Origin: Treponema sp.
GTDB lineage: Bacteria > Spirochaetota > Spirochaetia > Treponematales > Breznakiellaceae
DNA: 14,738 bases
Direction: 5' to 3'
Assembly (NCBI GenBank): GCA_031283505.1
Contig: JAITBO010000172.1
Coordinates: 1-14,738 of the forward strand
Numbering within the stretch: position 1 is the first letter of the stretch; each line of letters begins with the position of its first letter. This document shows positions 1 through 7,170 of the stretch, one piece after another. The notes under the pieces were generated by a model. That model was not told where the DNA came from, made no database searches, and saw nothing but the letters and a program-made list of their open reading frames with translations. The position numbers were made by a program, and so were the translations under genes.

Positions 1-391
1 AAAGGCTGTAAACCGTGTCCTCGGCCTCCTCCCCGGTCTCCGCCTCCAAATCGGGGATCAGCCGGTACAAATCCGGTTCAAGCGGCTCGCCAGTCTCCCC
101 AAAAGCCCCTACGATATAGACAGCTAATACCTCCCGTACCGGGTATTCCCGCAAAGGCAGGAGTAACCCCTCATTACGTCGCGTGAGCGGCGAAGTAAAT
201 CGAACATCATCGCGTAGTGATGATGACAGATCGCCGTGAAACTCAATGCGCTCGAAATGCTTTTTCATGAAAAGCCGCCGAAGGCAGTATTGCTCGATGG
301 TGAAGGTGGCGGTGATAAGACAGTACCGGCTTAAAGCATTCTCCCGGTCATCTATGCCAAGGATGGCCTTGAAGTCTTCAAGGGGTATCAA
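1..391 (-). CDS. Phage gp6-like head-tail connector protein, 3' end outside window (partial)
   Basis: An open minus-strand frame runs from a TTG at 391-389 off the left edge, giving about 130 residues. The N-terminus (IPLEDFKAILGIDDRENAL) is followed by a helical stretch and a motif, LPLREYPVREVLAVY, with the L-P-x(3)-P-V-x-x-V pattern of phage gp6-like head-tail connectors, which join the capsid portal to the tail. The TTG start lies 15 nt after the stop of the preceding remnant, and a second short frame ends in a TGA overlapping it (TTGA). No clear Shine-Dalgarno site is visible, so the start is uncertain. An SLRDD...LTRR stretch in mid-protein coincides with two small inverted repeats (about 177-225) and looks like an in-frame insertion. 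The family is assigned from pattern only and the prophage is probably defective. Confidence 0.5.
   Translation of the reverse strand, partial: MIPLEDFKAILGIDDRENALSRYCLITATFTIEQYCLRRLFMKKHFERIEFHGDLSSSLRDDVRFTSPLTRRNEGLLLPLREYPVREVLAVYIVGAFGETGEPLEPDLYRLIPDLEAETGEEAEDTVYSL
177..225. repeat. Palindromic insert inside the phage connector gene
   Basis: Two small inverted repeats sit side by side. Positions 205-211 (CATCATC) and 219-225 (GATGATG) form a perfect 7-bp stem with a 7-nt loop. Positions 177-182 and 187-192 (CGTCGC / GCGGCG) form a stem with one mismatch. The block lies in frame inside the connector gene, exactly where a Ser/Arg/Asp-rich stretch interrupts the motif-like sequence. It could be a REP-like or protein-coding palindromic element. 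Copies elsewhere in the genome were not checked. Confidence 0.35.
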
Positions 392-406
392 CGTATGTAG
401 GGTAAA

Positions 407-505
407 TCACGAAGGTCCACCCGCGGGGCTGTTGTCCAATGCGTATCCTCCATATTCAGGATAAGCAGCATTGCGCCCCGCCGGTATCATCCGGTCGTAT
501 AGGTT
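407..505 (-). pseudogene. C-terminal remnant of a phage structural gene
   Basis: The minus strand is open from just after a TAA (508-506) to a TGA at 409-407 and codes for about 32 residues ending AAYPEYGGYALDNSPAGGPS. The Gly/Pro/Tyr-rich tail looks like the natural C-terminus of a phage protein. It stands directly upstream of the gp6-like connector gene, where a capsid or capsid-associated gene usually sits. No start codon or upstream body remains, so the gene is broken near position 500. A competing frame (471-388, 27 codons) overlaps it and is less protein-like. Confidence 0.35.
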
Positions 506-553
506 TTACCGTTTTTTGACTTATTCTTTCGGAAATCGTATATTGGAGAGTAT

Positions 554-823
554 ATGCAGACAAAAGCCGCCGAACTAGCCGGAATCCTTGAGGGAAAAAC
601 GGTCTTTTATATGAAGATAGAAACCCCCAACGACCAGGAATCAATAGACAAAACAACGCAGGAAAGGCAGCGGGGCATAGGCTATCGGGTAGAGGGGAAC
701 CGGATAGCCTTTACCGCCGGGAAAACGGCCGCCGCCTTTGAAATCCTTGAAACCAATCATGACCAACCGGACGGAAGAGGCGGAAGTCATAGTAACCTTA
801 GCAAAACGGCGGCTTGCAGATAA
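554..823 (+). CDS. Small hypothetical protein (89 aa)
   Basis: The ATG at 554 follows a GGAGAG ribosome site five bases upstream. The protein is hydrophilic: an N-terminal helix-like stretch (MQTKAAELAGILEGKT), a central segment rich in Gln, Asp and Arg, and a short GNRIAFTAGKTAAAFEIL stretch that could be a beta-alpha unit. I do not recognise the family. The last 20 or so residues are low in hydrophobics and overlap another possible small ORF starting at 759, so the original C-terminus may have been lost by frameshift. It points away from the phage remnant on its left and is followed by a hairpin at 967-988, which fits a short plus-strand unit. Confidence 0.4.
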   Translation: MQTKAAELAGILEGKTVFYMKIETPNDQESIDKTTQERQRGIGYRVEGNRIAFTAGKTAAAFEILETNHDQPDGRGGSHSNLSKTAACR

Positions 824-878
824 AAAGCCGCCTGTAAAGGCCCCTTGTTCAGCTCCCTCGTTGATTGGCATATATTGA
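759..878 (+). CDS. Possible tiny protein (39 aa)
   Basis: A frame starting at ATG 759 overlaps the end of the 554-823 ORF and codes for a basic peptide (MTNRTEEAEVIVTLAKRRLADKK and onward). The first 25 residues look like an amphipathic, charged helix typical of small phage or plasmid proteins. I see no good ribosome site. It may instead be the frameshifted continuation of the upstream ORF. Confidence 0.2.
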   Translation: MTNRTEEAEVIVTLAKRRLADKKPPVKAPCSAPSLIGIY

Positions 879-966
879 GAGAGAGTGGAGATTTGCCGCC
901 TAACGGCGTCAAGTCTTTCGCTTCCCCCTCTCCTGAGGGCATGCCCCCAAACCCCCAATAGCAGGT

Positions 967-988
967 AAAAATTGCTGCCGCAATTTTT
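967..988 (+). terminator. Hairpin with T-tract, possible terminator
   Basis: AAAAATTGC (967-975) pairs perfectly with GCAATTTTT (980-988) around the loop TGCC, and the plus strand continues with two more Ts. The stem is A/T-rich, so termination would be weak. It lies downstream of the plus-strand small ORFs and could serve them. The rest of 879-1050 holds a GC-rich stretch with the short palindrome GGGCATGCCC near 936 and no gene I can support. Confidence 0.4.
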
Positions 989-1050
989 TTGAAATCAACT
1001 TTCATCAATCGTCGCTTTTATCCCCATTGTGGAGCATTTATTTCGTAGCA

Positions 1051-1230
1051 GTCGGCTGGGTCAGGACGGATTGCTCCGCCTTTCCCGCCTAACAACCGTA
1101 CGTGATAGTTTTCCTGTCTATATGGATTCTTTCCGGCAGGAGTGGCATGTGCCGTTTAGGAACTACCGTACGATAGTAATTTGTCCACCTTCTGATTATC
1201 GGGTTCGTTTTAAAAGAATTTGCATTATTC
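1051..1230 (-). mobile_element. Group II intron 3' remnant: maturase scrap plus domains V and VI
   Basis: Read on the minus strand, 1205-1152 codes for NPIIRRWTNYYRTVVPKR, the conserved C-terminal RT/maturase motif (family pattern LNPIIRGWxNYxRxVVSK). It runs almost directly into domain V at 1127-1092, a hairpin with a GAAA loop and the strand ACTATCACGTACGGTT, close to the usual CACGTACGGTTC. Domain VI follows (about 1091-1051): GGCGGA and TCCGTC paired around a GCAA tetraloop, with an unpaired A in CTGACCC as the likely branch-point. The intron would end with CCGAC at 1051. Most of the intron, including its 5' end and the bulk of the protein, is gone, so it cannot be active. Confidence 0.75.
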
Positions 1231-1342
1231 GCCTTGGTACAATCAGGTTGTCAAGGACAAGCGGATGATGAATATCTGTATATCAATAACCGGGGATCAA
1301 TAGACCCAATTCATAGCCATTCGCGATAAATTACAACTAACA

Positions 1343-2524
1343 TCAGACCCGTTCCACGATGGTTGAGACGCCCATTCCGCCGCCTACACACAACGTGGCA
1401 AGCCCGCGCCTGACATTACGCTTTTCCATCTCATGAAGCAAAGTAACCAGGATACGGATACCGGAAGCGCCCACAGGATGTCCAAGCGCAATCGCACCGC
1501 CGTTTACATTTACTTTTGAAACGTCCCATTCGAGCAATTTTCCTACCGCCAGCGACTGGGCGGCAAACGCCTCGTTAGCTTCTATAAGATCGATGTCCTT
1601 GAGTGTCAGCGATGCCCTTTTGAGCGCTTTTTGCGTACTGTATACCGGGCCGACACCCATAATCGCGGGGTCTACTCCCGAGGACGCGCCGGTCACAAAT
1701 TTTGCCTGGGGTTTAACCCCAAGGGCGGCGGCTTTCTCCGCGCTCATAAGAACAAGCGCCGCCGCGCCGTCGTTTATGCCTGACGCGTTCCCTGCGGTAA
1801 CGGTTCCATCGGGTTTGAATGCCGGCTTGAGGCTGCTCAATCCCGCTGCCGTTACGCCGCTGCGGGGAAATTCATCCCGGTTAAACTGGATGCTTTCCTT
1901 TTTCTCTTTCACCCCAACCGCAACAATTTCTTCAGTGAAGCGTTTATCGTTCCAGGCTTTTTCACATTTTTGCTGGCTCCAGGCGGCGAATTCGTCCTGC
2001 TCCGTTCTGGAGATATCGTATTTCTCCGCCACATTTTCGGCGGTAATTCCCATGTGGTAGCCGTTAAAGGCATCCCAAAGCGCGTCATTGATCATCGTGT
2101 CCATGAGTTTACCGTCATTCATGCGGTACCCGAACCGGGCGTTTGGAAGAGCATAGGGAGCGGAAGACATGTTTTCCATACCTCCGGCGACTACAACCTC
2201 GGCCTCCCCGGACTCAATCAACAGGGCGGCAAGATTAACACATTTTAGCCCCGAGCCGCACACATTGTTTACCGTGAATGCCGGTGTTTCTACCGGTATG
2301 CCCGCTTTAACGGCGGCCTGCCGTGTTACATTCTGTCCCTGCGCCGCCTGGAGGCAGCATCCCATAATTACCTCATCAATATCAGACGCCTGTATACCCG
2401 CCCTGAGGATAGATTCCTTGATAACGACGGCGCCAAGATCCGCCGCGGAAACGTTTGACAGGGTCCCCCCGAATTTACCTATGGCGGAGCGTACCGCCCC
2501 GGCCAAAATTATTTCCCTTGACAT
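1343..2524 (-). CDS. Acetyl-CoA C-acetyltransferase (thiolase), last gene of the operon
   Basis: This full-length type II thiolase (393 aa, family about 390-400) catalyses reversible CoA-dependent cleavage of acetoacetyl-CoA into two acetyl-CoA in the cytoplasm. The acyl-accepting Cys89 sits in NNVCGSGLK. The NEAFA loop is present, and the C-terminal catalytic residues are His349 (GHPVGASG) and Cys379 (CVGGG). All three are intact, and the NVCGSGLK surround matches acetoacetyl-CoA-type thiolases. The start has a strong AGGAGGAGA site six bases upstream. It begins nine bases after the MFS gene stop. In the proposed pathway it converts acetoacetyl-CoA from both the BKACE and the CoA-transferase into acetyl-CoA. 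It is the second thiolase in the operon. I see no clear terminator after it. Confidence 0.93.
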   Translation of the reverse strand: MSREIILAGAVRSAIGKFGGTLSNVSAADLGAVVIKESILRAGIQASDIDEVIMGCCLQAAQGQNVTRQAAVKAGIPVETPAFTVNNVCGSGLKCVNLAALLIESGEAEVVVAGGMENMSSAPYALPNARFGYRMNDGKLMDTMINDALWDAFNGYHMGITAENVAEKYDISRTEQDEFAAWSQQKCEKAWNDKRFTEEIVAVGVKEKKESIQFNRDEFPRSGVTAAGLSSLKPAFKPDGTVTAGNASGINDGAAALVLMSAEKAAALGVKPQAKFVTGASSGVDPAIMGVGPVYSTQKALKRASLTLKDIDLIEANEAFAAQSLAVGKLLEWDVSKVNVNGGAIALGHPVGASGIRILVTLLHEMEKRNVRRGLATLCVGGGMGVSTIVERV

Positions 2525-2533
2525 ATTCTCCTC

Positions 2534-3805
2534 CTAAATCATCGGCTTCAAATCAGAACTGATAGCGATCGATACCCCAAGCAAATTCCGGGAATTCTCC
2601 GTAAGACATGATTTGGCCTTCTTTAGATAAATAATTAAGCCACCGCTTAAAAAAATGCCAACTACACAGAAAAGGGCGACAATAATAAACGCCCCTTCAT
2701 AGCCGCCCCAGGATTTTGCCCTCACCGCAAGCTGGGGGCCTAAGATTCCCGCAAGGCCATAAGCGGTGTACAGAAACGTATAGTTTACCCGCAGATTTTT
2801 AAGGCCGAAAAAATCCGCCGCCAAGGGTGAAAACATCGCCGCGAATCCGCCGTAGCCGGCGCCGACAAAAAACAAAGCCGCCGTAAAAATGAATCCCCCG
2901 GTATTCGCGAGGATTATCATTGCCCCGCCAATCACCGCAAAAAGGATAAACATCACCTGACAACGTCCGAGTTTATCCGAAAGCATACCAAACCCCAAAC
3001 GTCCCACAGCATTACTAAGGGAAATAAAGCCGATGATAAAAGCGGCGTCTATGGGACTTTTCCCAAGTTTTTCCTGCAATATGGGTGAGGCGTGTCCCAT
3101 GATCATTAAACCCGCTGATGCACCCAGTGTCATGGCGATCAGAATGGTATAAAAAACCGGGGAACAAAGCATTTCTTTCGGCGTATAATTTCGTCCCCCG
3201 GCATTGGCCTTTGAAGTAATCTGTATACCGGAAAGAAAATCAGCAGGAGGTTCCTTGATTAGAAAGGTTACAGGCAAAATACACACAACATATATCACCC
3301 CCAGCACGGCAAAGGTAAAAGAAACATCCGAAAAGCCCATGATATGCGCTGCCAAGGGCGCCCAGATCATTGAACCTGCTCCGTAGGCGCAGGCCAGTAC
3401 GCCTGACACAAACCCTCGTTTTTCAGGATACAGCCTGCCGCTGTAGGCCATGACGCAGGGGTACAACATGCCGTTACCTATGCCGGTAATTACCCCGTAA
3501 AACAAATACATGCTCCCAAGAGATGACGCAAACATGGCTAATACCAAACCGCCGCTGTAAATAAACGCGCCCAAGCGTAGATAATTATTTATGCTGATTT
3601 TTTTCTGAAGGTGTCCAATCAGCGGGGGGAACAGGGTGCTAATAAGTACCTGGATCGTAAAAATCAGGGAAACTGCGCCGGGGTCCCACGCGAATTTTCC
3701 AATAAGCGGTCCCTGAAAAACACTCCAGCTATAACCAACACCTGCGCAAAGACAAATCAACATACTTGCCGCCAGACATCGCCGTCTTGTTTTCTGAAAA
3801 TCCAT
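2534..3805 (-). CDS. MFS transporter, oxalate:formate antiporter (OFA)-like
   Basis: The 423-aa protein has about 12 hydrophobic helices and belongs to the major facilitator superfamily. The opening (GVGYSWSVFQGPL), the GIGNGMLYPCVMAYSGR block in helix 4-5 and the loop motif YPEKRGFVSG are hallmarks of the OFA/OxlT-type subfamily, which often exchanges small organic acids. The C-terminal half has the NAVGRLGFGMLSDKLGR loop. Its ATG overlaps the preceding CoA-transferase stop by one base (TAATG), so it should be translationally coupled. Position among the acyl-CoA genes suggests uptake or exchange of a carboxylate, perhaps export of acetate or acetoacetate, or uptake of a pathway acid. The substrate cannot be read from sequence. 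Confidence 0.85.
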   Translation of the reverse strand: MDFQKTRRRCLAASMLICLCAGVGYSWSVFQGPLIGKFAWDPGAVSLIFTIQVLISTLFPPLIGHLQKKISINNYLRLGAFIYSGGLVLAMFASSLGSMYLFYGVITGIGNGMLYPCVMAYSGRLYPEKRGFVSGVLACAYGAGSMIWAPLAAHIMGFSDVSFTFAVLGVIYVVCILPVTFLIKEPPADFLSGIQITSKANAGGRNYTPKEMLCSPVFYTILIAMTLGASAGLMIMGHASPILQEKLGKSPIDAAFIIGFISLSNAVGRLGFGMLSDKLGRCQVMFILFAVIGGAMIILANTGGFIFTAALFFVGAGYGGFAAMFSPLAADFFGLKNLRVNYTFLYTAYGLAGILGPQLAVRAKSWGGYEGAFIIVALFCVVGIFLSGGLIIYLKKAKSCLTENSRNLLGVSIAISSDLKPMI

Positions 3806-4446
3806 TAGAAATGTCCTACCTGGTCAGGAATAATTAATTCCGCATCTGTTTTTTCCAGCACATCCGCAATGGCAACTCCTTCGGCCAGTTCACTTAGTAT
3901 AAGCCCCCGGGGACTTACATCAATGACGCATAACTCGGTAACAATTTTTGTGACAACCCCGGTGCCGGTAAGGGGCAAGCTGCACTTCTTCACTATTTTT
4001 TTATTTCCCTTGGCGGTATGTTCCATTGCCACAATGACCTGTTTGGCGCCGTTTACAAGATCCATGGCGCCCCCCATGCCCACTACTCGGCCGGGACGGT
4101 TCCAGTTGGCGATATTTCCCGCTTCGTCCACTTCCAGCGCGCCAAGCACCGTGGCGGTCAAATGTCCGCCCCGCACGATAGCAAAACTGGTGGCGCTGTC
4201 AAATGCCGCCGATCCTTGTACAGTCGCCAAAAATTGTCCGCCGGCTCCCACAAAATTAGCATCCTCCCTGCCCTCAGGCGCCGCGGTATAACCCAGAAGG
4301 CCGTTTTCGGTATGAAGCCACACCCCTTCACAAATATAGTTTCCCACCATAGTGGGAATCCCTATGCCCAAGTTAACCACGTCCCCGGGATGAAACAGGG
4401 ACGCAACTTTACGGGCAATCATTTCTTTATAATTCACGGTACTCAT
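3805..4446 (-). CDS. atoA: 3-oxoacid/acetoacetate CoA-transferase, subunit B (beta)
   Basis: This is a family I CoA-transferase beta subunit (213 aa from the chosen start). It carries the catalytic glutamate in TENGLLGY (Glu47 from this start), preceded by the NLGIGIPTMV glycine-rich stretch and followed by the GGHLTATVLGALEVD motif. With the A subunit it moves CoA from an acyl-CoA donor, usually acetyl-CoA, to acetoacetate. I chose ATG 4446, with GGAGG eight bases upstream, over an in-frame ATG six codons earlier. The gene starts 20 bases before the subunit A stop, a usual sign of a coupled heteromer. Substrate is inferred from the neighbouring thiolases and BKACE, which make and consume acetoacetate units. 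Confidence 0.88.
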   Translation of the reverse strand: MSTVNYKEMIARKVASLFHPGDVVNLGIGIPTMVGNYICEGVWLHTENGLLGYTAAPEGREDANFVGAGGQFLATVQGSAAFDSATSFAIVRGGHLTATVLGALEVDEAGNIANWNRPGRVVGMGGAMDLVNGAKQVIVAMEHTAKGNKKIVKKCSLPLTGTGVVTKIVTELCVIDVSPRGLILSELAEGVAIADVLEKTDAELIIPDQVGHF

Positions 4447-5101
4447 CTTTGGATCCTCCCTCAAGGATATAGGTTATAAACACTGAAGGTGTAACAATAT
4501 CATCAGGGGCCAGTTCTCCCACAGGGACGATCTCATCGGCCTCCACGATGACGATATCGGCGGCCATAGCCACCAGGGGATTGAAATTACGGGAAGTGCC
4601 CCGGTAGGCCAGATTGCCGGCTGTATCGGATTTACGGGCCTTCACCAAAGCGATATTGGCCCTGAGCGGTGTTTCTAACAGCCATGTCTCCCCATTTATC
4701 ACCACTTTTTGTTTACCTTCTTCCATGAGCGTTCCCAGTCCGGTCTTCACCAGCACACCACCCAGTCCCGCACCACCCGATCTAAGCCGTTCCGCAAAGC
4801 TGCCCTGGGGACAAAGCTCTACTTCCATGCGCCCCTCCGCGAGAGCCGCGCTAGTTTCAGGATTCATCCCCACATGGGAACAGATAAACTTTTTTGCCTG
4901 ACCGCTGCGGACCAGCCGTCCGCTTGCCACATCAGGGTCCCCCGTATCATTGGAAATAACCGTAATATCTTTAACGCCCGACTCCACCGCAAGATCGATC
5001 AGCGTCTTCGGCGCGCCATGACAGGCGAAACCTCCCATCATCAAGCGCATGCCGTCAAAAAACAATGCCTTGATTTTTTCGGGACTTATCAACTTACTCA
5101 T
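4427..5101 (-). CDS. atoD: 3-oxoacid/acetoacetate CoA-transferase, subunit A (alpha)
   Basis: Family I CoA-transferase alpha subunit, 224 aa from ATG 5101, which has AAGGAGG ten bases upstream. An earlier in-frame ATG at 5137 would overlap the thiolase gene and lacks that spacing. The signature GGFACHGAPKTLI near the N-terminus, the CPQGSFAERLRSGGAGLGG block and the C-terminal EADEIVPVGELAPDDIVTP block all match AtoD/ScoA-type subunits. It forms a complex with the beta subunit encoded by the overlapping next gene. In the proposed pathway it activates the free acetoacetate released by the BKACE so that thiolase can split it. It begins 22 bases after the upstream thiolase stop. Confidence 0.88.
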   Translation of the reverse strand: MSKLISPEKIKALFFDGMRLMMGGFACHGAPKTLIDLAVESGVKDITVISNDTGDPDVASGRLVRSGQAKKFICSHVGMNPETSAALAEGRMEVELCPQGSFAERLRSGGAGLGGVLVKTGLGTLMEEGKQKVVINGETWLLETPLRANIALVKARKSDTAGNLAYRGTSRNFNPLVAMAADIVIVEADEIVPVGELAPDDIVTPSVFITYILEGGSKDEYREL

Positions 5102-5123
5102 CTTTGTCTTTCCTCCTTGTAAA

Positions 5124-6293
5124 TCATTCCCGGTCAATTAACACGCTCACGCCTTGCCCGCCGCCAACACAAAACGACACAAGACCGGTACAGAGATTCC
5201 TGCGTTCCATCTCATACACCAATTTCGTAAGCAATATAGCTCCGGTACCCGCCAGAGGATGACCCAAAGCTATCGCACCGCCATTAACGTTCAATTTTTC
5301 GGTGTCAAGGTTTAATCCCCGAATGCAGGCAAGAGACTGGGCAGCAAAGGCTTCGTTCATTTCTATCAAATCAATATCTTTTAAAGTCCGCCTTGTTTTT
5401 TTCAACAGTTTTTGTGTGGCCTCAACGGGTCCCCAGCCCATATATTTCGGATCGACTCCTACACAGGCGTAACCGGCGAATTTTCCCCAGATCTTTAGGC
5501 CCCGGGCCTTGGCGATGGATTTTTCCATAACGACTAGGGCGCCCGCTCCGTCGCTCAGGGGAGAACTATTGCCCGCCGTAACCACTCCGTTTTCCTTGAA
5601 GGACGGACGAAGTTTCGCAAGCACCTCAGCGGTCGTATCCCCACGCAGGACTTCATCCTTGTTAAAAAGTATCGTCTGACCTTTCCCCATGGAAACTTCT
5701 ACCGGAATAATCTGGCTATTAAAATGTCCTTCGCTCCACGCCTTGGCGGCTTTTTGATGACTTGTTACCGCAAAGGCATCACATTGCTCCCGGGTAATGC
5801 CGTATTTTTCCGCCAGGTTTTCCGCGGTTATTCCCATGCTTACCGCGTCTTCAGGGGCATAGGCGGAAACAATATTCGCCCATTGGGGGGGATTAACCTG
5901 AAACGCGGCGGTTGGTTTTTCCATCACATAACAGCGGCGGGAATCGCTCTCCACTCCTCCGGCAAGTAATATATCCGCGTGGCCTGACTCTATCATGATC
6001 GCCGCCAAGGCAAAGGTGGTCAGTGACGCGCCGCATTGACGATCCACGGTGAGGGCCGGTACCGAATAGGGCAGACCGCCGCCCAGTGAAGCAACGCGGG
6101 CAATATTGGCGTATTCATTTGCCATCAGGTTGCCAAAAAACACATCTTCTATCTCCGCGGGATCAATGCCCGCCCGTTTTACCGTTTCGTGTATAACTAA
6201 CGCTCCGAGTTCTCCCGCCGGGACATTTGCCAAAGCGCCCCGGGCTTTTCCTACCGGGGTCCTTACCGCCGATACAATCACCGCTTCTCTCAT
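5124..6293 (-). CDS. Thiolase family protein (3-ketoacyl-CoA thiolase type)
   Basis: A second complete thiolase (389 aa). Catalytic residues are Cys87 in DRQCGASL, His345 in GHPLAGTG and Cys375 in CVGGG, with the MNEAFA loop intact. The DRQC surround differs from the NNVCGSG of the other thiolase and is closer to FadA/PcaF-like 3-ketoacyl-CoA thiolases, so the two may differ in chain-length or substrate preference. The ATG overlaps the BKACE stop by four bases (ATGA), with AAGGAGGG lying inside the end of that gene. This tight coupling to the BKACE suggests that it handles the acetoacetyl-CoA formed there. I am sure of the family and less sure of the exact substrate. Confidence 0.9.
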   Translation of the reverse strand: MREAVIVSAVRTPVGKARGALANVPAGELGALVIHETVKRAGIDPAEIEDVFFGNLMANEYANIARVASLGGGLPYSVPALTVDRQCGASLTTFALAAIMIESGHADILLAGGVESDSRRCYVMEKPTAAFQVNPPQWANIVSAYAPEDAVSMGITAENLAEKYGITREQCDAFAVTSHQKAAKAWSEGHFNSQIIPVEVSMGKGQTILFNKDEVLRGDTTAEVLAKLRPSFKENGVVTAGNSSPLSDGAGALVVMEKSIAKARGLKIWGKFAGYACVGVDPKYMGWGPVEATQKLLKKTRRTLKDIDLIEMNEAFAAQSLACIRGLNLDTEKLNVNGGAIALGHPLAGTGAILLTKLVYEMERRNLCTGLVSFCVGGGQGVSVLIDRE

Positions 6294-7126
6294 GGAACCC
6301 TCCTTAACTGTTTTTCCAGCCCCAGAATTTCCCGGGCTTCATCGGGGCTGGCCGTTTCTTTTTGGGCCTCCCTGACGAGCCGGGCCGCCCGGGCCACAAG
6401 CTGTTCATTTGTTGCCGGTACGCCTTTGGCGTAATATATGTTGTCCTCAAGTCCCACGCGGACATGTCCGCCCAAAGCTATGGCGGCATATAATATGGGG
6501 AGATGATCTTTCCCTATGCCCAGAGCCGACCATGTGGAACCGGCAGGTATTCTTTTGACGAGATACACCAAATTTTCCACCGTCGCCTCCATACCGCCTA
6601 ACACGCCCAGTACAAACTGATAGTGCAAAGGGGCCTTGAGGATATTTTGTTTGAGGTAATAGGCGGTAACCCCCAGCATTCCGGAATCAAATATCTCTAT
6701 TTCAGGTTTTACCCCATTATCCGCCATAAGCATCCCCAGCTTTCCAAGAAATTGGGGTGAATTCATAAATACGCCGCCGGGCATCCAGTTAAATGAGCCG
6801 GCGTCAAATGACGCTATTTCAGGCTTTAACACCGGAATATGGGCCATCCGTTCTTCTTCCGTAGCGCGGTTATCGCCGGATGTGGTCATGTTGATCACAA
6901 TGTCACATTTGTCACGAATGAGTTTTGCGGTGAGGCGAAATTTCTCCACATCCATTTTGCCCAACCCTTCATCATCGCGCATATGAAGGTGAACAATGGC
7001 CGCCCCCGCTTTATAACAGCGGTATGCGTCTTCAGCGATTTCTTTCGGGGTCAGAGGAATATTGGGGTTACTCTCTTTCGCCGTGACGGCCCCGGTTAAA
7101 GCGGCGGAAATAATTACTTTACTCAT
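6290..7126 (-). CDS. Beta-keto acid cleavage enzyme (BKACE/Kce family), probable triacetate acetoacetate-lyase
   Basis: The BKACE family (formerly DUF849; length typically about 275, here 278 aa) condenses a beta-keto acid with acetyl-CoA and releases acetoacetate plus a new acyl-CoA. The zinc ligands His46 and His48 lie in VHLHMRD, at the same numbers as in the lysine-fermentation enzyme Kce. Glu227 in VRVGLEDN is the third ligand, with Arg223 in the position of the catalytic arginine. The NMTTSG motif near residue 80 is also present. With triacetate as substrate the products are acetoacetate and acetoacetyl-CoA, exactly what the adjacent thiolase and CoA-transferase use. The start has GGAG ten bases upstream. 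Kce itself or dehydrocarnitine cleavage are alternatives, but no lysine-fermentation or betaine genes are present here. Confidence 0.88.
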   Translation of the reverse strand: MSKVIISAALTGAVTAKESNPNIPLTPKEIAEDAYRCYKAGAAIVHLHMRDDEGLGKMDVEKFRLTAKLIRDKCDIVINMTTSGDNRATEEERMAHIPVLKPEIASFDAGSFNWMPGGVFMNSPQFLGKLGMLMADNGVKPEIEIFDSGMLGVTAYYLKQNILKAPLHYQFVLGVLGGMEATVENLVYLVKRIPAGSTWSALGIGKDHLPILYAAIALGGHVRVGLEDNIYYAKGVPATNEQLVARAARLVREAQKETASPDEAREILGLEKQLRRVP

Positions 7127-7170
7127 AAATTTTTTGCTCCATTTGTAGAAACAACGTTAGCTACGCTTTT

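Noticed and set aside
456..656. Minus-strand 66-codon ORF opposite the small plus-strand gene
   Set aside because: The peptide is basic, low in pattern and has no ribosome site. A different frame carries the protein-like C-terminus (AAYPEYGGYALDNSPAGGPS) over the same bases.
787..1008. Minus-strand ORF of 73 codons across the hairpin region
   Set aside because: It reads through a terminator-like hairpin and GC-rich palindromic sequence, has no convincing ribosome site, and its composition does not look like protein.
1029..1268. Plus-strand ORF of 79 codons
   Set aside because: It is the antisense of the group II intron remnant, whose minus-strand maturase motif and domain V explain the sequence better.
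1206..1342. Terminator directly after the last operon gene
   Set aside because: Only weak, imperfect pairings (such as GGGTC/GATCCC near 1295-1310) are present without a T-tract, so no site is called.
1593..2060. Plus-strand ORF of 155 codons inside the last thiolase gene
   Set aside because: The minus strand codes for a complete thiolase with all catalytic residues; this is a reverse-frame shadow in GC-rich coding DNA.
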